A DNA stretch of 64,000 nucleotides from Ustulina deusta (GCA_023159155.1 JAJNNX010000039.1:248001-312000), one strand, 5' to 3'; shown: positions 22,725-35,434, numbered from the stretch's first letter. Notes: generated from the sequence alone by a model not told the origin. Made by a program: numbers and translations.

Positions 22725-25521
22725 CTAGAACCCGAAGACATTCCCGCCGTTTGCAGGAAACTCGTCCATGAGAGCCATGAGATTTGTGTCGTTCTGCGCC
22801 ATTATGCGTATGCTGTTCTCGTAGCTGACCGAGTCGCCGGGACTACCGCCTCCGAATCCTGTCAGCGTGAGCCCCATGGCTTGCTCGAAGCCGTCGCCCA
22901 TACTCATGTAATTTACGTCGCCTCCAAAGGGTCCACCCATCCAAGGCATGAGTGGTTGACCCGCGGATCCCACGGTCGCATTTCCGCTAGGCGCTGATGT
23001 CGGCAAACCTGAGGTCGGGCCGTACATGTACGGCATGTGGGCCCCGGGACTCATCCAGGCTGGATAGCCCGACGTGTTCATGCTGGCAGCAGATGGTGCT
23101 CCGCTGCTCTGATAATTTCGGGAAGGGCCGTTGCCCGTGGCGATTTCGGAGAGCAATTGCAGGGGCGTATTAGCCGGGTTGTATTCAGATGGGTTCTTGA
23201 TCTGCGGCTGTTGATGATGAGATGTGCTGGAGTGGGACACGTTATCCTGGGAGTTGGATGAGTTTGCGAGAGAGTTGCTTCGAACACGTTGCGATGATTT
23301 TATGGCAGGGTCAATGTTTTGGGCACCATGCTGTCGACCTTGGCCTTGGCCTTGTTTATGGAACCAGGAACGCACCATGACGAGAACCATGAAGAACTTG
23401 CCCGCGGGACGAGACTTGTCTGATGCTGCTGTCTCCCGGAACTTTTCGAGAAGCCTATCAATATATTCCGCCACCTTCATATTATCCTTATTAATAACCT
23501 TCCCGAGTTCCGAATTAGGAGAAGTGGCACTAAAGTATATTTTGATAAGAACGACTACGGCGTACGAGACCCGAACGAGATTAAAGATGGGCAAACAACG
23601 AATAGTCGATTCATCGAGTGCTAGAAATGTCTCGAATATCCCATCTATCGCCGTAAGACAGGACGACAATGCACTGATGTGGGCGGCGGTAAGACTATCA
23701 CCTAGACCAGGGATTGGATCGCGTAGTGCTTCGGCGTTGGATGGCGCGGTTCGTTCTTCGTTGGTCTGTAACGCAATCTCGTGCATATACAAGCTCATGA
23801 CATTGAAGCTGAGGAGAAGCGATGCTGACATTCGGTTAGTGAAATCATAACCCGACCTGAGAAGCAGTATACCTACGTTGCTTATCCTCCCTCGGTATAC
23901 TTTCGCTATACTTGGCCAGGTCTCGCTCGAATCCTCGCAAAGCATATTGGACTTTCTGTTCCGTTATGTTGACGAAAATGCTAGGGTCGTCCATTGAGAA
24001 CTGAATGCCCACTTCCTCGGCTAGACGATGAGTCCATACCAAGTGGCAGAGGTATTTGTCGCTAGGCGCCGCTTCGGGCGAAGACTCCAGAATGTCCATG
24101 CATTCCGTCATAAACGATTGCCACCTGATCAGGTTTGGGCGGTGTAAGGCCATGGCTACATTAGAGGCTAGGAAATATATGGCCAACCATGTCCGGCGTG
24201 ATTCGATCGTGGAAGGATCCGGGAGTGGTTGTTTTCGAAAGGGGTGATCCTGCCACGTATACGGGATTAGACTAGACTTGGGGCTATTCTTCCTCCTGCC
24301 CAGGCCGATATCGAGGGCCATGACAGCAGCAAGATGAACCATCTGGTAGAACTTGAGCTCCTCGAAATGCTCAGGGGGGAAGTACCAGACTACGCTTATG
24401 ATAAGCGCTTGCACTAGCTCCAAGCTTTTGTGGCCGCGCATGATGATCTCGTCGGCGAAAATCTGCATTAGCTCTTTGACCAGCTGGCGCTGTGTATTTG
24501 GGGTTTCCGAAGAAGCTACTGACATGATGGCGAGGAACAGTACGGGGCTCTTCGTCCGGACTTCGGCTGCAGTCGTACCGGGCGGGAAGACAATAGCTGG
24601 TAGGTGAACTCCCATGCGGTCAGTGTACCTCTGAAAGAGCACAGGCACCTCGTCCATGGCAATGATTCCCCGATCCACGACGTCGGACTGGGACTGCTCC
24701 CGACCAGCATTTGACGTCTGTGGCATGCCCAGGCCCCTGTGGCCCTCGGTGCTGATGTCCCTAGTCTCGGCGAATTTCCGCTTCTGACCGGCCATGGCTG
24801 GCTGCGGCTGGGACTGTGTCCGACCTTCCCCGAGGTTGTTGTCCAGGATGGGAAATACTGGCGGACCCCATTCTCTGAGGGCTTTTGAACTTGCATCCGC
24901 AGCTTCAGACATATGCGGATGCGGATGCACAATCGGCGTCGACGGTGGTTGTGACACTGCGCCGGCGCCGCTTCCGTTCCCTCTGCTGGCGTGCAGGCTC
25001 GCGGTCAGGGCGTCTATCTTCTTCTCCAGCTCGGCGACACGACTGTCGGTCTTCTTTTGCCGCTTCCTCGTCGGCTGCGTGACCAGACAGTCCCGCCCGG
25101 CTTTCGCACACCGCTTGCATGGGCCGTCCGGGTTGAGCAGGTCAGGTTCGCACTTGACTTTCAGACCGCGACAGGCTTCGCAAGCACGCGGACGCTTGGG
25201 ATCGTTGGGGTCGTGGGGAGTGCCGGCGGTGGCCGAAGTGGGCGTGGGAGCCGGGGCGATGGCGATGGCCATCGAAGGAGTGTCGGGGGCGGGCGGGAAG
25301 GCATTGTGGGCCGGGGTTTGGGGCGTGAAGATGGGCGTCGTAGTGGTGGTCAAGGCCTGAAGCTGTTGTTGGGGCGATGCAGCATCGGGGGAAGCGTCTT
25401 CGCTGTCGCTCGCGGCGGCGATGGTGGCCGTGTTGGCTTGTCGGTCGTGCGCGGAATCGTGGACAATGATGGAATCCTCGCGCGCTTCGCGGAGACGGGG
25501 ATCCAACGAGGCTGGATCCAT
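22725..25521 (-). CDS. Zn2Cys6 (Gal4-type) fungal transcription factor
   Basis: This encodes a nuclear DNA-binding regulator of 914 residues. Two exons (25521-23877 and 23824-22725) flank a 52-nt intron with GTAGGT donor, CTAAC branch and CAG acceptor. The binuclear zinc cluster has cysteines at 114, 117, 124, 135, 138 and 145 with spacing C-x2-C-x6-C-x10-C-x2-C-x6-C. It is followed by a basic linker (RKRQKK) and a short heptad-like dimerisation segment (158-177). The middle region (about 280-650) resembles the fungal-specific transcription factor domain; the C-terminus is Gly/Pro/Met-rich, a possible activation region, ending GNVFGF. Residues 1-110 are Ala/Pro/Thr-rich. I chose ATG 25521 (MDPASLD) because the longer open frame lacks an earlier ATG. 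The regulated pathway cannot be named. Confidence 0.88.
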
Positions 25522-26269
25522 GGTCGGCGGGCGGAGCGAGTGGGTTTGACTGCTCTCTCGCCTTAGTGTTGGCGGACTGACCTTAGGCAAGGTCCACGGC
25601 AGAGTGAGGCGCCGAGGGACGAGACTGACGGAGTCTGGGGAACCGGACGCCGATGGGGACGGGAAGGGGCGGGAAGAGAGAGGGAGCGAGAGGATATACC
25701 ATCCAACCACAGGCAGCCATGCTTGAGCGCGTGGTGTTACAGGGTGGGGCGGACATGAGTGCAGTGGGTTTAGTTACTTCGGCACTGAGTGGGTTGTCGT
25801 AGGCACGTTAAGTACATTTACAGTACGTGCTGTAGGTCAGGTAGGTAATTTCTTCTGTCTAGCTCTTACAAGAATACCTTTGTAGCGACCATCTTTTGTC
25901 CCGGAACAGTCGAAGTTAGCGTCTCGGTTATCCCTTATCCCCTATCGGCACGTAACCTGTAACCTATCAAAGTACCTAAGGTACCTCCCTACATTGCCCA
26001 GTTGCCCTACCTACCGGCTACCGGTTTACTGCATCGTGACATTCTTACATCTTGTTCTTCATCTTCATGCTGTACGATACATCGTGAGACCAGCCGCATT
26101 TCGTCAAAGAAATTCCGGGCCCGCTGTTGATCCGCGTGGTCTAGCCCATGCGAGTTCATTGACTAACAAAATTGGCCTCAGCTAAAACAAATTCACTGTA
26201 CCCGGAGCATAAGCTTCTTCACGATCAAGCGACCTACCTACCTTCGGTCGTTTTTGGTCATTACTTGGC
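25522..26269. other. Intergenic between transcription factor and cyclase
   Basis: This holds the promoter and leader of the transcription factor, with several TACCTA/TAGGTA motifs (about 25830-26015 and 26230). No gene is supported. Confidence 0.5.
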
Positions 26270-27578
26270 CTAGAAGATTGCCAGGGCGTTGGGCGGTGAA
26301 CCGATCAGGCCTGGAATGTTCAGCGGCGCCGACGTAAGCATGAAGCTGTACCGTCCGGACGCCTTGCAATGCGCCGAGAGAGCTTGGAGATCCCACAGCT
26401 CACCGATCGGCATGCCGAACATAGCGAGCAGCCAAGGATGAAGAACTGGGCAATAGGGTCTCACATCAGCGGTGGGGGCTTCTTATATCTCTGTCTCTCC
26501 GACTTCCGACAGACTCGGCATTTCTGGGCTTACCTAGATCATTGTGTGTTGCCACAGAGCCGTCTTCCCTGACTGGAGGGAGCGCCTCGAATGCCCATGC
26601 GTCTCCAGCCACGGCGGCAAAATGCTTATTCCATAGCCATTTTGCAGACTCAATGGTCCCATGTACTAATGGGTCCTAGTCAGTTTGTGTTTCGATGGTC
26701 ACGAGTGAGAGCCCGTGATTGGATGTGTAACGCAACGACCCAAGGGGACCCTGGAAAGGAAGGACCTCAACTCACCGCCAGAGATCTTCTGATTCTGAAG
26801 CTTTGCAAATACTTCTGGCGTCGGGGCCTGGAGATACTCTGTCAAGCCAGTACGGACAATGAGAACGTCGCCGTGTTGAAACTCGACACCCTGATCCTTG
26901 GCTATCGTTTCAATTTCCTCCACTGTGATACGATGGCCATCGAGCGGATGGACGACAGCATCATCACCTGTCTTGCCCTCGGCTCGTGCCGTTTTCTCTG
27001 CCCATTCCTTGAAATCGATCAGAACACCTCGAGCAACCAGTCCGCCAGCAGCGTGCCAGTGATCAAGTGTTGGTGTAGTGTTAGCGGCCGTATTAGCTAC
27101 TTCCAGCCTTTCCTTCGTCACCTCGATGCCGTTATATGCGAGGCCCGAGGGCTGGTGCTGCCAGTGCACCAGACTGTCCCATTGACTGCTGAGTTGCGTG
27201 TTGAAGTGGATCTCGTCGTCCCAACCTGCGCTTTCAGATAAGCCTGACTCTTTCAAGGTCATCTGTTTATGAGTGGGCTGTATTCTCCCTGGCAAAGGGA
27301 AGCCCATAGCATTGAGCGGCCAGCTGCAGACGACGCATTAATGACCATCATCGTGTTTTATTGCGCTGACCGTAAGTTCTTGAGACTGACTTGAGAGATA
27401 TCGACACGCCGTCCCTGGCTTCAGCACATGCGCCCTTGACGACTTCTGTGGTTAACAGGTTTAAAGTCCCTAGCAGATCCTTTTTACCATCTGTGTCGAA
27501 GAGGCCCCAGGTACAACCTTGAGGCATCTCCATCACCTCTGGAAGGCTATCGAAGTCCGGAATTTCCGTAACACCCAT
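26270..27578 (-). CDS. Putative cyclase-family metal hydrolase (kynurenine formamidase-like fold)
   Basis: This encodes a 347-residue protein of the putative cyclase family (PF04199 type), metal-dependent hydrolases that include bacterial kynurenine formamidase and isatin hydrolase. Four exons (27578-27391, 27323-26776, 26665-26534, 26445-26270) join in phase. The family signature region is FNTQLSSQWDSLVHW (about 103-117), where Asp112 and His116 are candidate metal ligands, followed by LDHWHAAGG (about 154-162) and an RTG strand (about 226). The last two exons read through to MPIGELWDLQALSAHC, a typical family ending. The substrate is unknown; fungal members often sit with oxidative catabolic or secondary-metabolic genes. 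Its neighbour on the right, a Baeyer-Villiger monooxygenase, is transcribed divergently 1.2 kb away, so a shared pathway is possible but not shown. Confidence 0.85.
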
Positions 27579-28811
27579 CTTGTTGATCTGCTCTATTTGT
27601 TTTGAGCTGTATCAATTGCAGAGAGGACGTCTACGCAACATCCTTTCCTGCTCCGACCGTTGATATAAGTAAAGACAAAAGACTACACTACCAACTCTGG
27701 CCGCGACCTGTACTGTACCTATGTAAGCGACTTGCCGTTTTAGGGGGTACTCCCGTCATCGTATGACCCCTTTGGACTTATATACATTAGGTATTCCTTG
27801 AGTGTGACACCCATTGTGGTGTGACTTGCCATGACTCGCTTAGCACTGCCGGGCAGACGGTCACACCTATTTCTGTCAGTTTACCCGCCAAGACTTGAGA
27901 ACCACCACTGGTTCTTAGCAAATGTGCTGAATTTCCCCCTCTTTTACTGTTGAATCGCACACAGGGCTCTCTCAACACTACGACAGTTATCCTTGTATCC
28001 ACATGCGTAAACTACACTACTGCAGTACACCGTTGGGATAATGCGCCATTACCCGAATACGCGCTTACATGGCAGTAAACCACTGGGTGATGATCCGAGG
28101 CACTATGCGAGGGGTAGCTGTGATATTCCTTGCATGCGGGGTCGAGCTACGAACTACATGCATGTGGAACTCATGGACGCCCTCTTCGGGTCTAGTGTAC
28201 ACATAGGTAGTAGTTACTGATGAGTTATGCAATTCTTGCAAGTCCTTGGAGCGATCTGGAGACGTGGAATGCATCAGAGTCCGAACCGAGAATCTACATC
28301 GCGTGTGTCCTAACCTTACCTTGAATGATACATGCAGGTTTGAAATCGTCCCGACCCTATTTAAAGCCTCGATGACTTCAAATGGGCGGGCATCGAAGAT
28401 TCCACTCATTTCGTACACTACCGGTAGGTACACTAGTAGTAATTGTCAGGACATTCTTGGCATACTAGCATGTGCATTTCCCACCCAGGGTTGTAGTGTA
28501 CAGATGCGATCCGTGGATACGCGGGAAAACCCCCAGTATAACCCTCCCCAAAACCTCTGCTCCGTCTATACAAGGGCGCTTGATGACAATTCCTTCACAA
28601 CATATCATGCTGGTAATTACACTAGGTACCGGATGCCAACCTTGCCGATCAAGGGTATTCGGCACGATCTCCACAGCACTTGGCATATTCGGAAGAGGAT
28701 ATTGGAGATATATCACGTATGGCCCTCCTCCCAAGATTCTGTCTAAACATTCTGAAAGAGAAGAGGTGCCCTAGTCCGCTTTAGAGAAAGTATCCCGCTC
28801 TTTTTACCACC
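27579..28811. other. Divergent intergenic region, cyclase and monooxygenase
   Basis: This 1.2-kb region should carry both promoters. Frames at 28065-28746 on both strands show no family features. The monooxygenase ATG sits in an ACCACCATGG context. Confidence 0.5.
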
Positions 28812-30764
28812 ATGGCCGCTGAATTTGCTCAAATACAACAGAAGTATGCCGAAGAGGCGCAGAAGCGCGTGAAGGCAGAGGGGAGCTCGCAGTTCCAGGC
28901 GCTGTCCCAGAGCGACAGCGATCGCCTGCGTCATCTGGCCGACGACATATGGGCTGACCACGCGGCTCTCGATGCACAAACCCCTCCTCTCAAGCCGGGC
29001 GATTGCCCCAAGTTCTTGATCGCAGGTGCCGGCCTTGGCGGTATCGTAGCGGCCGTAAGGCTCATTCAGCAGGGTTTCACGGCTGATCAGATACGGCTTG
29101 TCGAGACTGCCGGCGGAGTCGGCGGTACGTGGTACTGGAACCGGTACCCAGGTCTCCATTGCGATGTCGAGGCTTATATATACTTGCCTCTGCTAGAGGA
29201 AATGGGCTTCATGCCGACGCACAAGTACGCCCCCGGCGTCGAGATCCGCCATTACCTGCAAAATGTAGTCAAGAAGTACGAATTAGAGGACAAGATTCTT
29301 TTCCGAGCGCGAGTCGACAAGGCCGAGTGGGACGATGAGGCCCGCCACTACAAGGTCGACCTATCTACTTGGCGAGGGCCAAAAGGGCAAGAAAAGGGTT
29401 CCCTCTCGGTCAATGCCGAGTTCGTCTACATGACGGCCGGCCTGCTAGCGACGCCGCAAGTGCCCAAGGTCGGGGGTGTCGGTCTCGAGGGGTTCAAGGG
29501 AGACATATTCCACACGTCGCTGTGGAACTACGACGTCACTGGCGGCTCGTCGGAAGAGCCCTTTCCGGAGCTCTCCAAGCTGGCTGATAAACGAGTCGGA
29601 ATCATCGGCACGGGCGCCACAGCCATCCAGGCGGTGCCGCAGCTGGCGAAGTACGCCAAGGAACTTTATGTCTTCCAGCGCACGCCGAGCGCCGTATTCC
29701 CTCGCGGCCAGAAGCCGACGGATCCCACCGAGTGGGCCACGTCCATCGCCAGCGAACCCGGCTGGTCCGAGAAGCGCAATGCCAACTTCATCCAGTCCAT
29801 GGCGGGCGGCTTGCCGGACGGCGTCCCCAACCTCGTTGACGACGAGTGGTCGCGTCTGCGCGCTTACCGCGCCGTCATCGGCGACAGCGAGTTCGCCGCG
29901 GTCGCGCCGGAGCAGGCCCCCGACGTGGTCGCGCGGCTCCTGGCGCTCGATGCCCCGGACACGGCGGCCGTGCGCCAGCGCATCAAAGACACCGTGCGGG
30001 ACCCGGCGACGGCCGAGAAGCTGACGCCGTGGTATCCGACGTGGTGCAAGCGGCCGACCTACAGCGACACGTACCTGCCGGCATTCAACGACGCGCACGT
30101 GCACCTCGTGGACACGGACGGCAAGGGTCTCGACGGCGTGACGGACGCCGGCATCGTCGCCAACGGCCTCGAGTACCCGCTCGACGTCATCGTCCTCAGC
30201 ACGGGCTACCTCTCGCCGGCCCTCGACGGCGGCGACCCGTCCGTCCGCGCCGGGATCAAGGTGTTCGGGCGGGACGGGCGGGACCTCTCCGAGAAGTTCT
30301 CCGCCGAGGGCGTGTCGACGCTCTACGGCGTCGCGTCCAACGGGTTCCCGAACCTGTTCTGGCTGGGCGTCGCGCAGAGCATCGTCAACGCCAACCACGC
30401 CTCCGTGCTCGACCATCTGGCCCGGTTGTCGGCGTACATCGTCGGCGAGAGCCACGCGCGAGTCGGCGACAAGACGAAGACGCAGAGGCGCGTCGCCGTC
30501 GAGGTCGACCTCGCGGCCGAGCAGGCCTGGTGCATGCGCATCCTGCAGGGCGCCGCGCGCTTCGCCGTCATCTCCGTCTGCACCCCGGGCTACCTCACCG
30601 CCGAGACGGGCCCCGGCGACGCGACCAAGGGGAAGAGCATGGAGGACCTCATCAGGGATGCCAAGCGGTCGCCCTGGAGCGGCGGGATGGCTGCGTTTTT
30701 GGACATGATGGTGAAGTGGCGTGCTGACGGCAAGTTGGAAGGCGTGATTCCTAGCATCGCTTAA
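28812..30764 (+). CDS. Baeyer-Villiger-type flavin monooxygenase
   Basis: A single-exon gene for a 650-residue FAD/NADPH-dependent monooxygenase, which would insert oxygen next to a ketone to give an ester or lactone. Visible motifs are an FAD-binding GAGLGG (72-77), GGVGGTWYWNRYPGLHCD (101-118), the type I Baeyer-Villiger fingerprint FKGDIFHTSLWN (about 227-238; F-x-G-x3-H-x3-W) and the NADPH-binding GTGATA (about 264-269). The N-terminal extension before the FAD motif (about 68 residues) is longer than in cyclohexanone monooxygenase and similar to fungal steroid/cycloalkanone relatives. The second half (29700-30700) is unusually GC-rich at third positions, so that long antisense frames are open; this may reflect strong codon bias. 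No signal peptide is seen, so it is probably cytosolic. The substrate is unknown. Confidence 0.92.
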   Translation: MAAEFAQIQQKYAEEAQKRVKAEGSSQFQALSQSDSDRLRHLADDIWADHAALDAQTPPLKPGDCPKFLIAGAGLGGIVAAVRLIQQGFTADQIRLVETAGGVGGTWYWNRYPGLHCDVEAYIYLPLLEEMGFMPTHKYAPGVEIRHYLQNVVKKYELEDKILFRARVDKAEWDDEARHYKVDLSTWRGPKGQEKGSLSVNAEFVYMTAGLLATPQVPKVGGVGLEGFKGDIFHTSLWNYDVTGGSSEEPFPELSKLADKRVGIIGTGATAIQAVPQLAKYAKELYVFQRTPSAVFPRGQKPTDPTEWATSIASEPGWSEKRNANFIQSMAGGLPDGVPNLVDDEWSRLRAYRAVIGDSEFAAVAPEQAPDVVARLLALDAPDTAAVRQRIKDTVRDPATAEKLTPWYPTWCKRPTYSDTYLPAFNDAHVHLVDTDGKGLDGVTDAGIVANGLEYPLDVIVLSTGYLSPALDGGDPSVRAGIKVFGRDGRDLSEKFSAEGVSTLYGVASNGFPNLFWLGVAQSIVNANHASVLDHLARLSAYIVGESHARVGDKTKTQRRVAVEVDLAAEQAWCMRILQGAARFAVISVCTPGYLTAETGPGDATKGKSMEDLIRDAKRSPWSGGMAAFLDMMVKWRADGKLEGVIPSIA

Positions 30765-30990
30765 AAGATTATTATATATATATATATTCATTTTCTAGTT
30801 TCCCGGCTCGGATGAAAGTCTAATTGAAATTCACCCGACATCGCCGCTAAATCTAAGAAGAGTAACAATTAAAAAGCCAGGCCTTGAAATAACAGTAAAT
30901 GAGATATTTGAACAGGAAAGCAACTAGCCTCAGCACCTGACTGGAAAACACCGCCGACTTTTCCCTAAAATTCCAATTGTATTAAAATTT
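30765..30990. other. Short convergent intergenic region
   Basis: The monooxygenase and the Clr5-domain gene converge here. A TA dinucleotide run (about 30772-30786) lies just after the monooxygenase stop. Confidence 0.6.
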
Positions 30991-33794
30991 TCAGGTAGAT
31001 TCGTCAGTCAAAGGCTCAATAGACTCCCACAAATCCCACAGATAAGGAACATCGGTGTATGTAGCTCTTTCGTAAATGTCCATATTCATGAAATATCTCG
31101 CGCACACCTCCTGTGCGGTAGCAATCACGAAGCACTCTGCTTTATGAAACCATCCGCATTTTGAGTGCGCCTGCATCATCCGATCATTTACCAAAGGGGT
31201 CAGAAAATCGGCTGAGTTTCCCGAAAGCCAATATTCGAGGGCTCTGAGTGAGAAGTTCTCTGATATCCAAGAGTCGCCTTCGTTTAGACGGCGATATGTA
31301 AGAACTTCAGTCTGGATTGTGGCCCAGAGGAGCCCCATATCTGCATCATGGCATTTAAGATTCAGCCAACCGCCATGGACATCATTCCTTATTTCCCGGA
31401 CGAGATGGCATTTGTTCTTTCTTGAGACGTTAGATACTCTCATAGCTGAAGTATCATCAAAACTCTCTCCGGATTGACCTCCCCGGCCAATGTCCGAACC
31501 GACATCGGGTTGGGAGCGCCCATCCTTTTCAGCGCGAGATAGGATCTGGGCAAAACAGCTCCAACCAACTTTGCAATCATCAGTCCAGTCGTCGATCACC
31601 TCTTTCGGTACTCTTTCCATGAGCTCTCTAGGAGACAGATCTATATGACGGCAATTAACTGTCTCGGAAGCGCCTAGTATCTCCTCAACAGAGATATTCG
31701 CTGTAAGAGTACCGTCGGCCCCTAAACTGAGCAGACACATCAACACGGCTATCGCCCCAAATAAGGTCTCACCTGCCATTCCGGACTGTGCCAAGTAGAA
31801 TGTGGTTACCACAAGCGTATGTAGTGGCCCAAGCCTGAGCCCCATGCCACATTCGGTGCAACGACGTATAAACAACCCACTTCTTTTGTTAATGTTCGGG
31901 GCGCACGCAGGGCCATAAATGGTAATGATGCTGTGGCAAACTGCTTGCACAGCCGTGTGACAAAAGGGATGTTTCCACGTATTGGGAATCCGAGAAAACC
32001 CTTGCTGAAATAAATCACGAACTTTCGGTGTATCCGGGCCCCATCTACCACAGATATCAACCTCCTCGCCAGGAAATCGATTTGGAGAACGGAAAGCATA
32101 GCTCACGGAGCCAGGGTCGATTTTTGTATGGGAGCGAAGGATAGAGATTATCAGAGCATCGAGTACAGTATGTCCATATTTGTCGATGTTGTGATAGAAA
32201 GCATACTCTAGGCCAAGGGTCCTAGATAGTACCTCAAATACCCCGCAACACGCAAGGCCACCGTTTAGAAATGATGCTGCAAGGTGAAGAGGGTGGATAT
32301 CCTCAATCCCATGTGGTGCTTCATCGCCGTTATTAGTGAACAGCTGCCCGAGCAGCTCATAATTCCCGGCCATTATCGCGAGCTTCCAAGCATCGATTTC
32401 TAGGGCTTTCGGATCATTTTTTATGGCATCCCCGATCACCTCTTGTGCAAGTGGCAGGTCTTGCAACGGTATGCTGGTGAAGTTACTATTCAACATGGAT
32501 TGATGTAGCTCATCCGGGAAAGAGGAAACGGTAGGTCGCTCTTGAGACTGCTCGGCTGGCTGGTAATATGTAATACACCGGGCATCGCCCATGGGAGGTG
32601 GAACATGAATGGTCCATTTGCAAACTTGTGTCGGCGCCTTAGAGATATTGGTCCGATTAGGAGAACCAAATACCGATGGGCTCAAGGCCAGGCTCGAATA
32701 ATAGGATGGCGTTTCTATTGGCCACCTTTGGGGGAAGGGGACAGCGCCGGCGACTGTTTGCCCATCTGGTGGTTGTCGGCCCCAATTTTTCGCCATGACA
32801 AAGCCGTTCATATAAAAATCATGAAAGTAGTTGACAAGTAACCTTCGGATCGTCAGTATTGAATTTAGAAGAAGCACAGACTATGCCATATACTAAGTAT
32901 TGGCGACGAAGCACAATAATGGAATTTCTGTAACTCACTTGCGGTCGTCTCTACACATGTCGCCGACAAGTTCCTCAAGTCGCCCGTTTAAGAAAAGAAT
33001 TGCACGGTTCTTCTTAGCCTTTTCATAAACGAGTTGCATGTTAGGCGACGGGGCGGCTGTCTCACGTCCTGGGGTCAAGGGTGTAGGGCTTTTGACGTTC
33101 AGGCACTCCGGAGTTGCCCCTAGAGGCTTAAAAGGAGATGACCCGTCTTGGTTGTTGGAGATGGAGGCAATGAAAGCCTCGTATGGGAGGTTCCACGATG
33201 AAAGTCTGACAAGACGGTTTAGCAAGGGGCGGAGGTTCATGTAGTCTGGCCGAGCACAAAAGCGAAAGCTTACAATCCAGGCATGATATATTCAACAACG
33301 GGATGGCGTTTTTGTTCCTTTAGGTGTCTCATCAATTTGTTGGGGTGGAGTTGCTGTTCACGCCCTCCCCGAGTCACAGTAACTTGCGACGTGCTTGTTG
33401 CTGGCCGTTTCCGTCTTGCGAGAGCATCAAGGGCGCCATCTTTCATGTCCTTCGTTATTCGTTTGGCAATGCCCCAGGCTCTGAGGCGGGGCCGATACTC
33501 CGTGGGTCTAGGAGAAGGAGCTTTTGAGCAAATACGTCATACGCTACTCGCTGGAGAGAAGCGACAGAGTTGGAAATATGCATAAACAACTTACGCGGCA
33601 TGAAATGAATAATTGGCTTTCATGAAGTCGACGACCTGGTTGAGTGTCAGAGTCCGACCGCCTGCGCCATAGGAGCCCTCGTAGAGCTCGACAATGACCG
33701 GCTTGAGGCATTCCCATCGGTCTTTGTGCGCGATATTGAGATATTTGTCTTGATCTGACTGTGGATATAGTTCTGGAGGAATGTGATGATCCAT
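30991..33794 (-). CDS. Clr5-domain protein with long C-terminal region
   Basis: This encodes an 850-residue protein. Four exons (33794-33595, 33507-33274, 33205-32939, 32842-30991) join in phase. The joined N-terminus has a Clr5 domain at about 25-88: DRWECLKPVIVELY, then TLNQVVDFMKANYSFHA across the first splice, then YRPRLRAWGIAKR. This DNA-binding-like domain is named after fission yeast Clr5, which acts in heterochromatin silencing, and is widely expanded in filamentous ascomycetes. The remainder (about 250-850) is largely helical with a few ankyrin-like stretches such as DIHPLHLAASFLNGG and LHTLVVTTFYLAQSG, and a conserved-looking tail with NLKCHDADMGLLWATIQTE. Function is unknown; a nuclear or regulatory role is inference. 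Intron 2 could not be ended at the first CAG because the intron would be only 28 nt, so the CTTGTCAG site with a CTAAAC branch was used. Confidence 0.78.
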
Positions 33795-35434
33795 GATTTA
33801 ATTGAATTGGGCTTGGAAACCGTGTAATTGGGGATGAAGAGGGCTTCGAAGGAATTGAGTAGGTGGTGAGATAGACAGCGTGGAAATGTCAATGAAGGAA
33901 TGTGGTTCTCAGGTTGCAGATTTGAGGAAGCAGGCTCTACTTATGTATGATGGAGCGCGGGCTGCCTACCCAGAGGTAAACAGAATTTGGTCATTTCGGT
34001 CGCCTCACTTTTATTCTTCTATGATGCTGCCGTACAATCTGTACATGGGAAGGCCGGTACATTCTGCTTGCTACGTTCGGTACGTCCTCAAAAAGTACTG
34101 TGACCCCAGAACGTAGTGCTGTTACTTTTGAAATGATGGCAAAGTACAATTGAATGCTGTACATGGACTCGAAACGTCGGGACGAAAATCAGTGAAAGTC
34201 ACTATGGGTCCGACAAAATGTCAGTAACCAATCATTTGGAGTACAATCAACTAGCTCGGTCAGGAACGAGTGATACGTAATAATACCCCAAAATGTCAGT
34301 GGCCAATAAGCGTGGTGAACAGGTCATTGCTAGCCAATCCAGTGGTGCACTGCCGTGGACCTGATGTTCAGGTACACTGTAAAATCCTATAATACTAGCA
34401 CATGCAGGTATGACTGCAGGTATCTACATAGTTGTCGAAGCATGGCGGGACAGGAGGCGCATGCAAGTGTATGATTGCAGGTATCTATGTCGTAGCATGG
34501 CGGGTCCAGTTAGACAAAACGCCGCTGGCGAATCCAGTGTCGTGGTAAACCACCATACTACCTCGACAATAGTTTGAGATCCAAGAACGGGAAGGAGTGT
34601 TAATCTAGCGACACGCCACTTAGTCGTGTCGAGGCCGACCTTGAAGGGGGGGGAGGGGGGGGGGGGGGGGGGCAAAATAACGACGTTGTCTCCCGGAGAG
34701 AATTTGATAACATGACGCTCAACGGTTTACGCAATGCAAGAAGCTCAGTGAGACGGGGTGAGCAGCTCCTATTCCCCAGCAAATGAGAGTTCACAACACG
34801 GTCCTATTTCTGTATGCGTGACGAGGAATTCGACGGGAGTGACCAGTCGACCCTCTCCCAGAGCACGAACAAGGAGGCCCAGGAGTCTTCTAAAAACTCA
34901 CCCCAGTCAGATACTATAATATGCTCACCGAAAGTGGCCAGAGCCTGCTCCATCTCGTCGAAATGCTTGCTGAGGGCACTCTCTAATAACGAATGTGTGG
35001 AGGCGGCCCGACCCTGCTTTCGAAGCCCTTGACTTTACCTACTTACCCTCTTGGATATGTCTATATATTCCGACTCTCCTCCCACAACTGTATCCCTTCC
35101 CTCATGCCCTCCTACTCACGCTTCAAGTCCAACGAGGTCTTCCCAAACCGGTCTTCATCATCTTTCAATTTATTGGAGTTTCTTTCTTTCATAAACTCAT
35201 ATATTGATAAGTCTTCGTCGATACAACAAGCACCTCCACTGTCTGCCGATCCCAGCATTCTAAAGTGCCACATCCAGAATCATGCCGTCCTCAAAAACGT
35301 ACGTTTATCCTTGTACTTTCGTCTAAGGATGTTCCCCGTCTGCCCTGCCCCTCACTACATGTGTATTTGAGAGAGCCCCAACCCAACCCAATTACCTCTT
35401 CATACGGCAGAAATCTCTCATAAGTTGGTCAAAG
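33795..35434. other. Intergenic with poly-G tract
   Basis: No gene is supported. The promoter of the Clr5 gene lies at the left. A candidate short exon (ATG 35283, ending at a GTACGT donor) lies at the right and may belong to the hypothetical gene at 35435. Confidence 0.45.
34646..34672 (+). repeat. Poly-G tract (G8-A-G18)
   Basis: Twenty-seven bases that are all G except one A. Such a run could form G-quadruplex DNA and is prone to length change or sequencing error. Confidence 0.85.

Noticed and set aside
26591..27241. 216-codon frame antisense to the cyclase
   Set aside because: It crosses the introns and exons of the well-supported cyclase on the other strand.
28246..28746. 166-codon frame before the monooxygenase
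   Set aside because: No recognisable features, and frames are open on both strands; it lies in the divergent promoter.
29445..30791. 448-codon frame antisense to the monooxygenase
   Set aside because: It is open because the sense gene has very GC-rich third positions; the composition is Arg/Ala/Val-rich with no family features.
33240..33273. First CAG after the second exon of the Clr5 gene as acceptor
   Set aside because: The intron would be about 28 nt and the phase would be wrong; the CTTGTCAG site further on fits both length and frame.
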